The notes under the pieces: model-generated
Database searches by the model: none
Told to the model about the DNA's origin: nothing
What the model saw: only the letters and a program-made list of their open reading frames with translations
Program-made: the position numbers and the translations under genes
Shown here: in pieces, positions 1-8,639 of the stretch
Position numbering within the stretch: the stretch's first letter is position 1
How the letters are laid out: every line of letters begins with the position of its first letter
From: Rhododendron vialii
Taxonomy: Eukaryota > Streptophyta > Magnoliopsida > Ericales > Ericaceae
Length of the DNA stretch: 64,000 bases
Assembly: GCF_030253575.1 (NCBI RefSeq)
Contig: NC_080557.1
Span: 18,239,501 to 18,303,500, forward strand
Direction: 5' to 3'

Positions 1-1442
1 CCGTTCATTTATTAGTCACTTACCAATTATAATAACTTTATTTATATACACCAAACAATACTACACTTCGTGTTAAGATTTAATAAAAAATATTACTACA
101 CTTTGTTTCCAGAATCACTAACGTGTCAATATGGGTATGGGTTTTTAAAAAAAAACACACTAATGTTCGAGGTCGGTGGAGACGTGGAGTGAGAGGAGAT
201 CTCGAATTTGAGAAAGAGAGAGGCGATAGGCGGCTCGTAGATCTCGTGTTTTACACAGAGATATGACAGGTGACTCCGAGATCGATTAATCGATGACTGG
301 GTATTGAACAAGCCCTAAAAACTGTGATTCAAAGCCCTTAAACTGGTATGAGTATATAACAGTTACACCCCTTGATTTTCCAAAATTATAGATTTTACCC
401 CTATTAATCGCCCATTAACCGATTAATTGACTTATCGCTGCTAGACGCCAACTAACTAATCGCCGGTTAATCGCTGACTAACTCCGATTAACCTCCTGAC
501 CTACTATTTCAACCTTCTAGGTATTAATCTAATCGGTTAGGCCAAATTTCTGATTAATCGCCGATTAATCAGCCATTAAATCCTTCTTTTAGAACACTGG
601 TATTTACAAAGCTTGAGCTCAGCTTGTCAGAACTTGGTTTTTATTCTAATTAATGAGCCGAGCTCAACTCAAGCTCATTAAAAGGTTTCCTCATAAAGAA
701 AAACTGATCCCAATTCAAAAAGAGAAAAACTGATTCATGCGATAAGATTTCCATTATTCGTTCATTCCAAAGGCTAATTCCATCCTTTTTATCAGTAGTA
801 ATCCTAGTGAATATGCCGTAATGCATTATCAGTAGCCAATAGGCTAATTCCACATAAAAAAACTGATTCTAATATGACGCGATGCATCATCGTTCCATTG
901 TCACATCAACTCGCAAAGTATTAACCATAAAAACACATAACAACCGTCAAAGTTCTTCAAGACTTCAACCAAAATGACAGCCAATCAAGTCTAACTTCCT
1001 AACGTTTACATAACATCACAAAATATAACTAGTTAACAAAAAGGCGCCAAATCCCGAATGACTTGAGTAGATAATGCGCCAAAAATTGATTCTCCGTTTC
1101 CTTGTTACTTGCAAAACACCAACTTGGTCCTAAGGTATTAAACAAGTGATCCAACAAAACATAAAAAAAAATCAGCTCAATACTCTTTCATCAACAATTA
1201 GTATCCCTTTTAATCTAACATATGCAGCTCTTAAAGGAAAAATTCAACAACACAAAAATAATGCTAGACTAGTGATACATACCACTTACCATTTCCAAAT
1301 CAAACACACCACTTTACTGCATTAAAGTAGAATGAACTCCTTGTGAGATGGCTCTTTGGTCTATTAAAAGAAGCAACAAAAATTTCATCCCAATATATAA
1401 TACACACATGGATAACAAAATAAGTTAACAAATTTGAGTTAT
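1..1442. other. Intergenic spacer with decayed repeats
   Basis: No gene is supported here. Positions 380-590 are made of recurring, partly palindromic ATTAATCG/CGATTAAT words, which looks like a fragment of an unknown dispersed repeat. Positions 640-860 hold short repeated phrases such as two copies of AGGCTAATTCCA. The short open frames are low-complexity and have no family signature. The right part probably belongs to the 3' flank of the hAT relic that follows. Confidence 0.5.
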
Positions 1443-2103
1443 ATTGGATCCCTTCTTTAAGTTCATGTCTTGCATGTACCCAATCAGCTCCACTAAGTAA
1501 CATTTCAACCGTTTCTGTTGCTATGCACGATATGGATCAATAACTCTACCTCCTGCACTAAATGTGGACTCTGAGGCCACCGAGGAAATCGGAATGGATA
1601 TCATATCACATGCCATCCTGGACAATATGTTGTACTTGATATTATTTGCTTTCCACCACTCCAATGCATCAAAATGGGGATCCAACTTCTTCACCTTGTG
1701 CTTGTGAAGCACATCTATGAACGCCTTCTTCAAGATAAATGTCCAAATCAAATTTATAGGCTGAATGGTATTGGCTTTTAACAAATGAATCATATTTGGA
1801 TCTACCTGTGACGACTTATTTCCCTGGTGAAGCACTACTAAGAGAACAAACTTTTTTACTGTTTTGCTGCAAATTTTGTTCATTGCATTCTTGGGAATGC
1901 ATAGCAACATACTCATTGTAGAGCTCGTAGAGAGATTCACGCACCATAGTGATGTTTTCTTCTACATCTTCGCCGTGTATCTCTGGAAAACAAATCCCAA
2001 TGATGACCAATTTGTATACTGTTTCCAATGGTGCACTGAGAGACATCAGTAGATTACTCTCACCCCGATGCTTGTCAAATTTCAGCTTCATCCTTAAAGC
2101 CAT
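1443..2103 (-). pseudogene. hAT-family transposase relic (C-terminal part)
   Basis: Minus-strand translations match the C-terminal half of plant hAT (Ac/Tam3, RICESLEEPER/DAYSLEEPER-like) transposases. From 2103 to about 1850 the frame reads like the RNase H-fold linker (FPEIHGEDVEEN, then ESLYELYNEYVAMHS). From about 1850 to 1521 a second frame carries the hAT dimerisation domain (DALEWWKANNIKYNILSRMA, then SVASESTFSAGGRVIDPYRA). From 1503 to about 1443 a third frame continues with MLLSGADWVHARHELKEG, the usual tail of the family. At least two frameshifts separate these blocks and the N-terminal zinc finger and first catalytic part are missing, so this is a dead copy. Family assignment is secure from the SxxSExxFSxxGR motif. 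I could not delimit terminal inverted repeats. Confidence 0.85.
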
Positions 2104-2527
2104 AAGATCAAACTGTGGATTGTAAGATCCTTAGCACCACGACACTCAACTCTAGGCTCATGGTTTAACCTTAACAAATGACAAGATTTTGATTCTATCC
2201 ATCAAATAACTAAAAGGAACTAATGGTCTACCTTTTAGACGGGAGACAATAAAAAACTGGAAAGAGTCAAGAGGGATGGACGAAGTTCTCTAGGGAATGG
2301 AAGATTAATTTGTCCTTTTTGTTTGGTTGGATAGGAAGAAAGAAAAATCTTTGAAATGTTATCTCGTGGTTATCCTGTAAAATTGTATTTGAGAAAGTGC
2401 GAAGGGAGTACTGCCCCCCATCTTTCTATTTATGTTGCAATGCAAAAAGATTTTGACCAGTGATATCCCCTGTAACTTTTGTAACCAATGCAAAATAATG
2501 TTATGATCAAAATTCTCATCATGAAAG

Positions 2528-2531
<4 letters not shown>

Positions 2532-2573
<42 letters not shown>
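2532..2573. repeat. (CT)n microsatellite
   Basis: About 21 CT units just upstream of the EMSY-LIKE fragment. It creates spurious Ser-Leu and Arg-Glu open frames on both strands. Confidence 0.95.
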
Positions 2574-2574
<1 letters not shown>

Positions 2575-2610
2575 GTTTCTCTTAGTATAATTTGTTTTGG
2601 TTCTTTATGC

Positions 2611-3736
2611 AGATATCTCCTGAAGATATTCAATGGGAGGGCGAAGACCCTGGAATTTCTCGTCAAGGGGGTTTTGGTGGGTCAGGACATGTAATGGGTA
2701 GATCTGTTGGGCGAGACGGTGGTCCAGCTGGGGGAAAAGGTAGGGGTGTGATGAAGGGCCAGTCAAGGAAGGGTTTTCCATCCTCACAGAATGGCACTGG
2801 AAGGAAACGATCAGATGAAATTAAAATACTCCAAACAGATACTCTAATCAAGGAGGTCGGTGGAAAGCATCTTGATTGATATTAGTTGTTGTATAAATGT
2901 CTTGATTGTATAGGGTTTTTTTTGTCTGGTAGGTGGAGAGAGTCTTTGGTGTCAGTCATCCGGATCCGCTTGAAGTTGAGAAAGCGAAGAAGGTGCTGAA
3001 GGTTGGTGAATGTTTCCATTTTCCCATGCTTGATTTGGAATAAATAGAGTATGCATGTCAAAGTTGATGGTTAGTGCAATGTAGGAACATGAACAAGCGC
3101 TTATTGATGCAATTGCACGGCTTGCAGATATTTCTGATGGCGAAAGCGGTAACTATTTTTTGCAACATTTCTATACGCTTTTCATCTTGTTCTTCTAAGA
3201 TTTATGTGCCATGCGGACTAATTGTAATGCTTCCAACTTTGGCATCTCAAGGAAGGAGAATATCTTCTCACTTTTAGCCTCTGCATTTTTTACAACAATG
3301 TTTTCCGTTGAAGTGGATTATCTGCTAGAATATAGCCTTGTGTCCGACATTAAGACTCGTGGCATTTCACTAGTTCAAAACAGTTATTATTTCGAGGGAG
3401 GGAAGGAGGTTCTTTTTTGCTTTGTAATGCACGTTAGTAACAAGATCGATGGCGTGCTTTTCTCGCTTGTTTACTGAAGTCTACGTTTAGGATCGCCCCT
3501 ATTTTGCTGGCGCATGAGTGCCCTACTAGTTTTGGGGTTTCGATTGACAGAAGCTGTTTTCTCTGTCTAGGCGGTGGGTTAGCCTTCACCTTTCTTTATA
3601 CCCGCCTTTCTTGTTGACAAATAAGAGAGATATATCTTGGACATCTTCTTGTTTTTTCTCTGGCTTAGTTCCCCATTTGACTTTGTTGTTTTGTACAGAT
3701 GAGGGTGGACATTTCATGCCCAAGGTCCGAGAATAG
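2611..3736 (+). pseudogene. EML: EMSY-LIKE gene fragment, last four exons only
   Basis: Four exons are readable with GT-AG borders: 2611-2855 (ISPEDIQWEGEDPGI..., Gly/Arg-rich, ending TDTLIKE), 2933-3001 (VERVFGVSHPDPLEVEKAKK), 3085-3148 (EHEQALIDAIARLADISDGE) and 3699-3736 (DEGGH..., then TAG). This is the part of plant EMSY-LIKE proteins that follows the ENT and Agenet (Tudor-like) domains. Those proteins are nuclear histone-reading factors linked to immunity and chromatin. The upstream ENT and Agenet exons are not present: the sequence before 2610 is a CT repeat and unrelated DNA. The last exon departs from the family after DEGGH and stops, which suggests a small indel. Introns are kept, so this is a DNA-level duplicate and not a retrocopy. 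It is probably non-functional. A gene with far-upstream exons beyond the hAT relic cannot be fully excluded. Confidence 0.8.
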
Positions 3737-4576
3737 TGAACTGCAGATCCAGTCGAAACTAGAATAGCAGATTCACAGGTCATACAAATAGCTGGAGGAA
3801 TGGGTTTTTGGATGGTCAAATCGACCATAGGTGGTAGGTTTGGATCCAATGATCGGTTAGATATTGGATGCCCCTTTTGATTACGGTGCTTTGTTGTACC
3901 ATGCCAATTGTAGTTTTCCCCATCATTGAATCGCTCTAGTTTGGGTGTTATAGTGTAGGCAAATTGTTAGCTGGGGTGGGTGTTTTACTGTAGGCAAATT
4001 ACTAGCTGGGGATGGGAGTTTTTCTGAACTAATTGGCTGGTTTTGTGTAAAATTATTCCAGCTTGTACAAAGATTTTTGTTTTATGTTAAAACGTATTGA
4101 CATGTGCTTCACATACACCCTTTGTGGTTGGGCATATTGAACCCCTTCCCTTGCATTCATTTTTCCGCACATAAATCTTTGTGGTTTGCGGACTTCTTTG
4201 TGATTTGTGTACTTTTTTTTCCGAAGGCTGTCAACCGATAGCATAATCTCATATATATAAAAAAAACAAAATACAAGAACAAAAAAACAAAACGAAATAC
4301 AAGAACAAAACAAAATACAAGAAAAGTCACTCAACTCCGATGGCGAACCCAATACTCTGTTCGTTGAGGTGGGTGGAGGATAATCTCTGGATCTTGTTCC
4401 TGCCACAGTTAACATCACTAGATCTGTATTTTGACGCCTCTACCGTCGCTGTTGCTCCAATGTCTACAATACTAGCATAGCACTTCCGTCACCAACTATC
4501 CTGAGCCCCAATTCAATAACTAATTAACCCATTTGTGTAACCATTACCAGTCAAACTCGTTCTAATTCCGATCTAA

Positions 4577-4779
4577 ATCTGTATCGCTACTAAACACAAA
4601 AAAAGCAAAACAAAGGGCTCGCACCTCATGCATCCTTACACTGTCGAAGTTTTCTTTGATCAAGGATAGGCCACTAAATCCGTATCGCTACTAAACACAA
4701 TAAAAGCAAAACAAAGGGTTCACACCCCATGCATCCTTACACTGTCAAAGTTTTCTTTGATCAAGGATAGGCCGCTAAA
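4577..4779 (+). repeat. Direct tandem duplication, two copies of about 101 bp
   Basis: Copy one is 4577-4676 and copy two is 4677-4779. Both run from AATC.GTATCGCTACTAAAC to GATCAAGGATAGGCC.CTAAA with a handful of substitutions. The function is unknown. Confidence 0.85.
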
Positions 4780-4956
4780 ATTCCGAATATGATGAATCTC
4801 TGTTCTGTTCCTATTACGTTGCAAGAGTTATACAGTGATTGGAGGAACTAGCTGTTAGCATTTGCCTTATGAAACACCTATGATGTGCCACCACAGGTAA
4901 ACACGTCCTATTTGTGAGTAGGCTTTGTGAATTACTAGATGATAACAAAAATGCTA

Positions 4957-5050
4957 GGCTCTGATCCAGTCGTAAAATCGGTCGATACTAGTTGTAAGCA
5001 TTTGTGAGTAAGCTTTGATCCAGTCATAAAATTGGCCGATATCAGTTGTT
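4957..5050 (+). repeat. Direct tandem duplication, unit about 54 bp
   Basis: The phrase GCT.TGATCCAGTC.TAAAAT with the following CGATA.AGTTGT occurs at 4957 and again at 5011. The two copies differ at several positions. Confidence 0.7.
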
Positions 5051-5145
5051 TCTTGCAAGTAGGGTAGTAAATGCTCGACTCTGTTCCATTGTTTTCGAGA
5101 ATACAGTACCAGACCTTGTGCAATTAACAAGATTTACAATAGCAG

Positions 5146-5559
5146 TGTTGGAAATTGACTAGAATTCCTAAATTGACTAGGATTCCTTTTCCTATTTGGT
5201 TTAGGTTTATTTAGTGTTTTTCTATAAATAGGGACCTTGGGGGTTCCTAGGGTTATGGTCTTTTGTTCAAGGGCTTAGATATTAGGGTTTTGTTTATGCT
5301 CTTAGGGTTCCACCAAGGGTTTGTGTCTCCCTTTTGGGTTCCACCAGAGATTTGTCCCTAGATATCTGTTTGGTGCTTCAATTAGAGTTACGGGTATAGC
5401 CGGCTCTTTGTTTCTCTCCCCGTTTATAGTGAATCCTCTTGCTCTTTTCCCCGTGGAGTACGTTCTTGCTTTGTGCTTGAACGGAACCACGTATATCCTT
5501 GTGTTCTTGTTTATCGCTTGTTGATTTATTATATTCTCAATTTCGTGTTCGGCACAACA
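5146..5559 (+). repeat. 5' LTR of the copia mini-element
   Basis: The LTR is 414 bp with TG...CA ends. A TATA box (TATAAATA) lies at 5223-5230, so transcription should start shortly after, inside the LTR. A 67-codon open frame in this LTR and its twin in the 3' LTR are by-products of the repeat and not genes. Confidence 0.95.
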
Positions 5560-5562
5560 AAT

Positions 5563-5574
5563 TGGTATCAGAGC
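5563..5574 (+). promoter_or_regulatory. Primer-binding site (initiator tRNA-Met)
   Basis: TGGTATCAGAGC, three bases after the 5' LTR, is complementary to the 3' end of plant initiator tRNA-Met, the usual primer of copia minus-strand synthesis. Confidence 0.9.
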
Positions 5575-5636
5575 TCCGGGTTTCAATCCGAGGCTTTTGT
5601 TTTCTGTTGCGTATTGTGCAATTGGTGATCGTTTCA

Positions 5637-7094
5637 ATGGCGACTCGTTTCGAAATTGCGAAGTTCGATGGGCAGAGCACTAGCTTCAGTTTATGGCGTA
5701 TTAAGATGAAGGCTTTGCTTGTTCAACAAGGATTACACAAGACTTTGTTAGGAAAATTGAAGAAGCCTGCTGATATGCAGGATAGTGTGTTTGAGGATCT
5801 CGATGCGAAGGCGCTCAGTTCGATTCAGTTGTGTTTAGCCGATGATGTGCTTCGCGAGGTCGGGGAGGAGGATACTACTGCCGGTATTTGGTTGAAGTTG
5901 GAAAGCATCTATATGACGAAGTCTCTTACCAACCGGTTGTATTTGAAGCAGCGCCTTTATACGTTTCGTATGAGGGAAGGTACGCCCGTAAAAGACCATC
6001 TAGATGAGTTAAATCGAATTATTATGGATTTAAAAAATATTGATGTTGTGATTGATGATGAAGATCAAGCCCTTATTGTGTTATGTTCTTTGCCTGCATC
6101 TTATGAGCATTTTGTTACTACCCTACTTTACGGGAGGGATACGATTTCCATGGAGGACGTTAAGTCTAGTTTGTATTCGAAAGAATTGAGGAAAAAAGTA
6201 TCCGGTGAGGGTGGTGATTTTGATGCTCAGGGTTTGATGGTGCAAGGAAGAACTTCTGAGAGGGATTATGGCAGTAGAGGGGTTTCTGGCTCTCGTTCCA
6301 CAAATCAGGAAGTAAAGTGTTTTTACTGTAGGAAATATGGGCACATGGTGAGAAATTGTCCTAGGTTGAAAAATAAGGATAATTTTGAAGAGAAGGTTGT
6401 TGCTGGTATTGTTGAAGAAGATTCCGACGATTCACTTATGGTTCTTTCTGTGAGTGTCGGTGATGTCTGTTCGAATAACGAATGGATTCTGGACTCCGGA
6501 TGTTCTTACCACATGTGTCCGAATAAAGATTGGTTCGATACTTATGAATCGGTCAGCTGTGGTACAGTTCTTATGGGGAATAACATGTCCTGTAGAATTG
6601 TTGGGATTGGAACAATTAAAGTCAGAATGCATGATGGGTTTGTGAGGACGTTGTTTGGTGTTCGACATATACCAGATTTGAAGAGGAACCTTATCTCTTT
6701 GGGTACTCTTGACTCTTTGGGTTGGAAGCATACCGCTGAAGGTGGAGTCTTGAGGGTTTTGAAGGGTGCTCGTGTTTTGATGAAGGGTCGGAAATCGAAT
6801 AACCTCTATGTGCTTGATGGTAGTACGATTGTGGGTGCTACATCTTTGGGTTCTTCATCGGTGAATTCGAGGTTGACTCAGTGTTGGGTTTTTAACTCTG
6901 TGGTAGAGTCGGTAATTAACTCCGTGTGGAGTTTGAGCAGATCTTCGAGTGCATTCGGGAGGGATGCGTTGGGTGGGAGGTGCCCGTTGGAAGATAGAGG
7001 CTCAATTTGGAGGCATGTGCGGCTGGGTTTCCTGAGTCGCGTTTACAAGGTCAAGCAGGTGTGCTTGAGCCTTACTCGTTTGTGCCGTTGGTGA
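5637..7094 (+). CDS. Copia Gag-protease polyprotein, internally deleted
   Basis: The open frame has 485 codons from the ATG at 5637 (MATRFEIAKFDG). It was chosen because the frame upstream of it is LTR and leader sequence. Residues about 1-200 are a copia UBN2-type Gag (FSLWRIKMKALL). A CX2CX4HX4C zinc knuckle (CFYCRKYGHMVRNC) follows. The protease motif is WILDSGCSYHM, with the catalytic Asp in DSG; the third position is followed by Cys where Ala is usual. Protease-like sequence continues through GVRHIPDLKRNLISLG. The frame then loses similarity and ends with about 90 residues from the deletion junction, where the integrase should begin (the LWHxRLGH motif is missing). It is intact and could make particles or act in trans with a related autonomous element. 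That last point is inference. Confidence 0.9.
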   Translation: MATRFEIAKFDGQSTSFSLWRIKMKALLVQQGLHKTLLGKLKKPADMQDSVFEDLDAKALSSIQLCLADDVLREVGEEDTTAGIWLKLESIYMTKSLTNRLYLKQRLYTFRMREGTPVKDHLDELNRIIMDLKNIDVVIDDEDQALIVLCSLPASYEHFVTTLLYGRDTISMEDVKSSLYSKELRKKVSGEGGDFDAQGLMVQGRTSERDYGSRGVSGSRSTNQEVKCFYCRKYGHMVRNCPRLKNKDNFEEKVVAGIVEEDSDDSLMVLSVSVGDVCSNNEWILDSGCSYHMCPNKDWFDTYESVSCGTVLMGNNMSCRIVGIGTIKVRMHDGFVRTLFGVRHIPDLKRNLISLGTLDSLGWKHTAEGGVLRVLKGARVLMKGRKSNNLYVLDGSTIVGATSLGSSSVNSRLTQCWVFNSVVESVINSVWSLSRSSSAFGRDALGGRCPLEDRGSIWRHVRLGFLSRVYKVKQVCLSLTRLCRW

Positions 7095-7190
7095 TGGCCC
7101 CGTGGGGGGGCTTTTGGGGGAGATGAGCGATTAAAGGAGAGGATTGCCTATAGTGTTGAATTCGATGGAATTCAAGTCAAGGTGGAGATT

Positions 7191-7604
7191 TGTTGGAAAT
7201 TGACTAGAATTCCTAAATTGACTAGGATTCCTTTTCCTATTTGGTTTAGGTTTATTTAGTGTTTTTCTATAAATAGGGACCTTGGGGGTTCCTAGGGTTA
7301 TGGTCTTTTGTTCAAGGGCTTAGATATTAGGGTTTTGTTTATGCTCTTAGGGTTCCACCAAGGGTTTGTGTCTCCCTTTTGGGTTCCACCAGAGATTTGT
7401 CCCTAGATATCTGTTTGGTGCTTCAATTAGAGTTACGGGTATAGCCGGCTCTTTGTTTCTCTCCCCGTTTATAGTGAATCCTCTTGCTCTTTTCCCCGTG
7501 GAGTACGTTCTTGCTTTGTGCTTGAACGGAACCACGTATATCCTTGTGTTCTTGTTTATCGCTTGTTGATTTATTATATTCTCAATTTCGTGTTCGGCAC
7601 AACA
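7191..7604 (+). repeat. 3' LTR of the copia mini-element
   Basis: The sequence appears identical to the 5' LTR, including the TATA box at 7268-7275. It is preceded by the polypurine tract GGTGGAGATT and followed by the target duplication AGCAG. Confidence 0.95.
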
Positions 7605-7844
7605 AGCAGTATGGCATCAATAGCACTTAAGGATCTTCTTGAGTATGAAGAAGACAAGTGTTTACATCAACTGGCCGGTGGAACTACCATAGAGCTCTCA
7701 AAGACTTGGAGCCTTGTCCATATGAAAGTGCTTCAGGATCTTCCCTTAGTATGTCACTTGATGTGCAAGAACTTGGTCTGACAAATGCTTGATCTCTAGG
7801 CTGGGGCAAAATTTTATTTTACCAAAAGCGCTCACGTTTAAATT
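7605..7844. other. Host DNA right of the copia insertion
   Basis: An open stretch begins at the ATG at 7611 and runs 57 codons (MASIALKDLLEYEED...). I recognise no family in it, and it directly follows the target duplication. It may be a chance frame in the sequence that was interrupted by the insertion. Confidence 0.3.
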
Positions 7845-8114
7845 CTATCTTGGGGAATCTGCGGCTTTTAATGAGCTCGTCTCGAGTTCGTACAAATCTT
7901 TAAAATTATCGACATGAACAGCAATGAAAGCAAATTCAAATTCTGGTTTTCTTGATAAAAACACATGGACAAATAGGATCCCCTCTCTCTCTCTCTCTCT
8001 CTCTCTCCAACAAATCTTGGGTCGATTATACCACTCTCGATTGAACATCTCCTTGTAATCAATTTCAGGCCTCCTCGAGAAACCTTGAGTAACAAATCGT
8101 GTGTTGTATCTCAT
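7845..8114 (-). pseudogene. Copia reverse-transcriptase relic split by a microsatellite
   Basis: On the minus strand the start reads MRYNTRFVTQGFSRRPEIDY, which corresponds to the copia RT core (RYKARLVAQGFxQxxGIDY). After a (GA)n tract (7983-8007 on the plus strand) the frame resumes with FEFAFIAVHVDNFKDL, like the FxxIAVYVDDL active-site region but with the second catalytic Asp replaced by Asn. Most of the RT between the two blocks is gone. This is an old dead fragment. Confidence 0.75.
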
Positions 8115-8308
8115 AATCTCACTTTATACTTCCCCTCAAACACCCACATAATTGGTGTACATGTAGTTTTTTGGCAACAGATCAAAAAATATATATATAT
8201 ACTTTTTTTGCATATTATAATGGAGGAGCTCTTACAATTGCAATTTCTATACAATATTATATATTTGAGTTCTATATTCGTAGCATAATTTTTATGACCA
8301 AATATGTT

Positions 8309-8445
8309 AAGCTTACAACAAAATCTTACAACATACTTACACGTCAGCACTGGGACCCACGCCTACCATTTCACAATTTTCTGGGTGAAATGGTGGGCCT
8401 CAATGCTGACGTGTGAGGTTTTGTAAGATTTTGCCGTAAAGCTAA
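8309..8445. mobile_element. Foldback MITE, about 137 bp
   Basis: Arms of about 60 bp pair almost completely around a centre near 8375: left end AAGCTTACAACAAAATCTTA, right end TAAGATTTTGCCGTAAAGCT. Inner arms share ACGTCAGCA.TG and CACCCAG/CTGGGTG-like segments. It has no coding capacity. I could not fix the target duplication. Confidence 0.8.
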
Positions 8446-8639
8446 TATTTCTGGTGATCATGATGCATACCAAAACTTCACTTCATCCTCTGGTACAAAG
8501 AAAATATAAATAATTTAATACAGATCGAGCCTAACAGAGGAGTACGTATCACAAGAAGATCCTACAAGAAATTTACATAACCCACAGCTAATTTTCTGTT
8601 GAATATCTCAGGTGTCCGGACGGGCTAACCCAATATTTC

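Larger units (their letters stand above)
3737..5145. other. Spacer, possible EML 3' flank, with two tandem duplications
   Basis: No coding gene is supported. Two local duplications (listed separately) occupy 4577-4779 and 4957-5050. The 4260-4325 stretch is an A-rich simple repeat. Two similar phrases (TAGGCAAATT.CTAGCTGGGG) at about 3955-4010 suggest another small duplication. The host sequence runs into the copia insertion at 5146 and resumes at 7605. Confidence 0.5.
5146..7604 (+). mobile_element. Complete non-autonomous Ty1/copia mini-element (TR-GAG-like)
   Basis: The element is bounded by two 414-bp LTRs (5146-5559 and 7191-7604) that begin TGTTGG and end ACAACA. I compared them along their length and saw no difference. 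The target duplication AGCAG is perfect (5141-5145 and 7605-7609). A primer-binding site for initiator tRNA-Met (TGGTATCAGAGC) is at 5563-5574, and a purine-rich tract abuts the 3' LTR at about 7180-7190. The interior codes only for Gag and an aspartic protease; integrase, reverse transcriptase and RNase H are absent. The layout fits the known plant class of LTR elements that keep only GAG and rely on proteins of full-length relatives. Identical LTRs imply a very recent insertion. Confidence 0.95.

Noticed and set aside
2488..2694. Frame with a Ser-Leu repeat
   Set aside because: Produced by the (CT)n microsatellite; the real coding signal starts at the splice acceptor before 2611.
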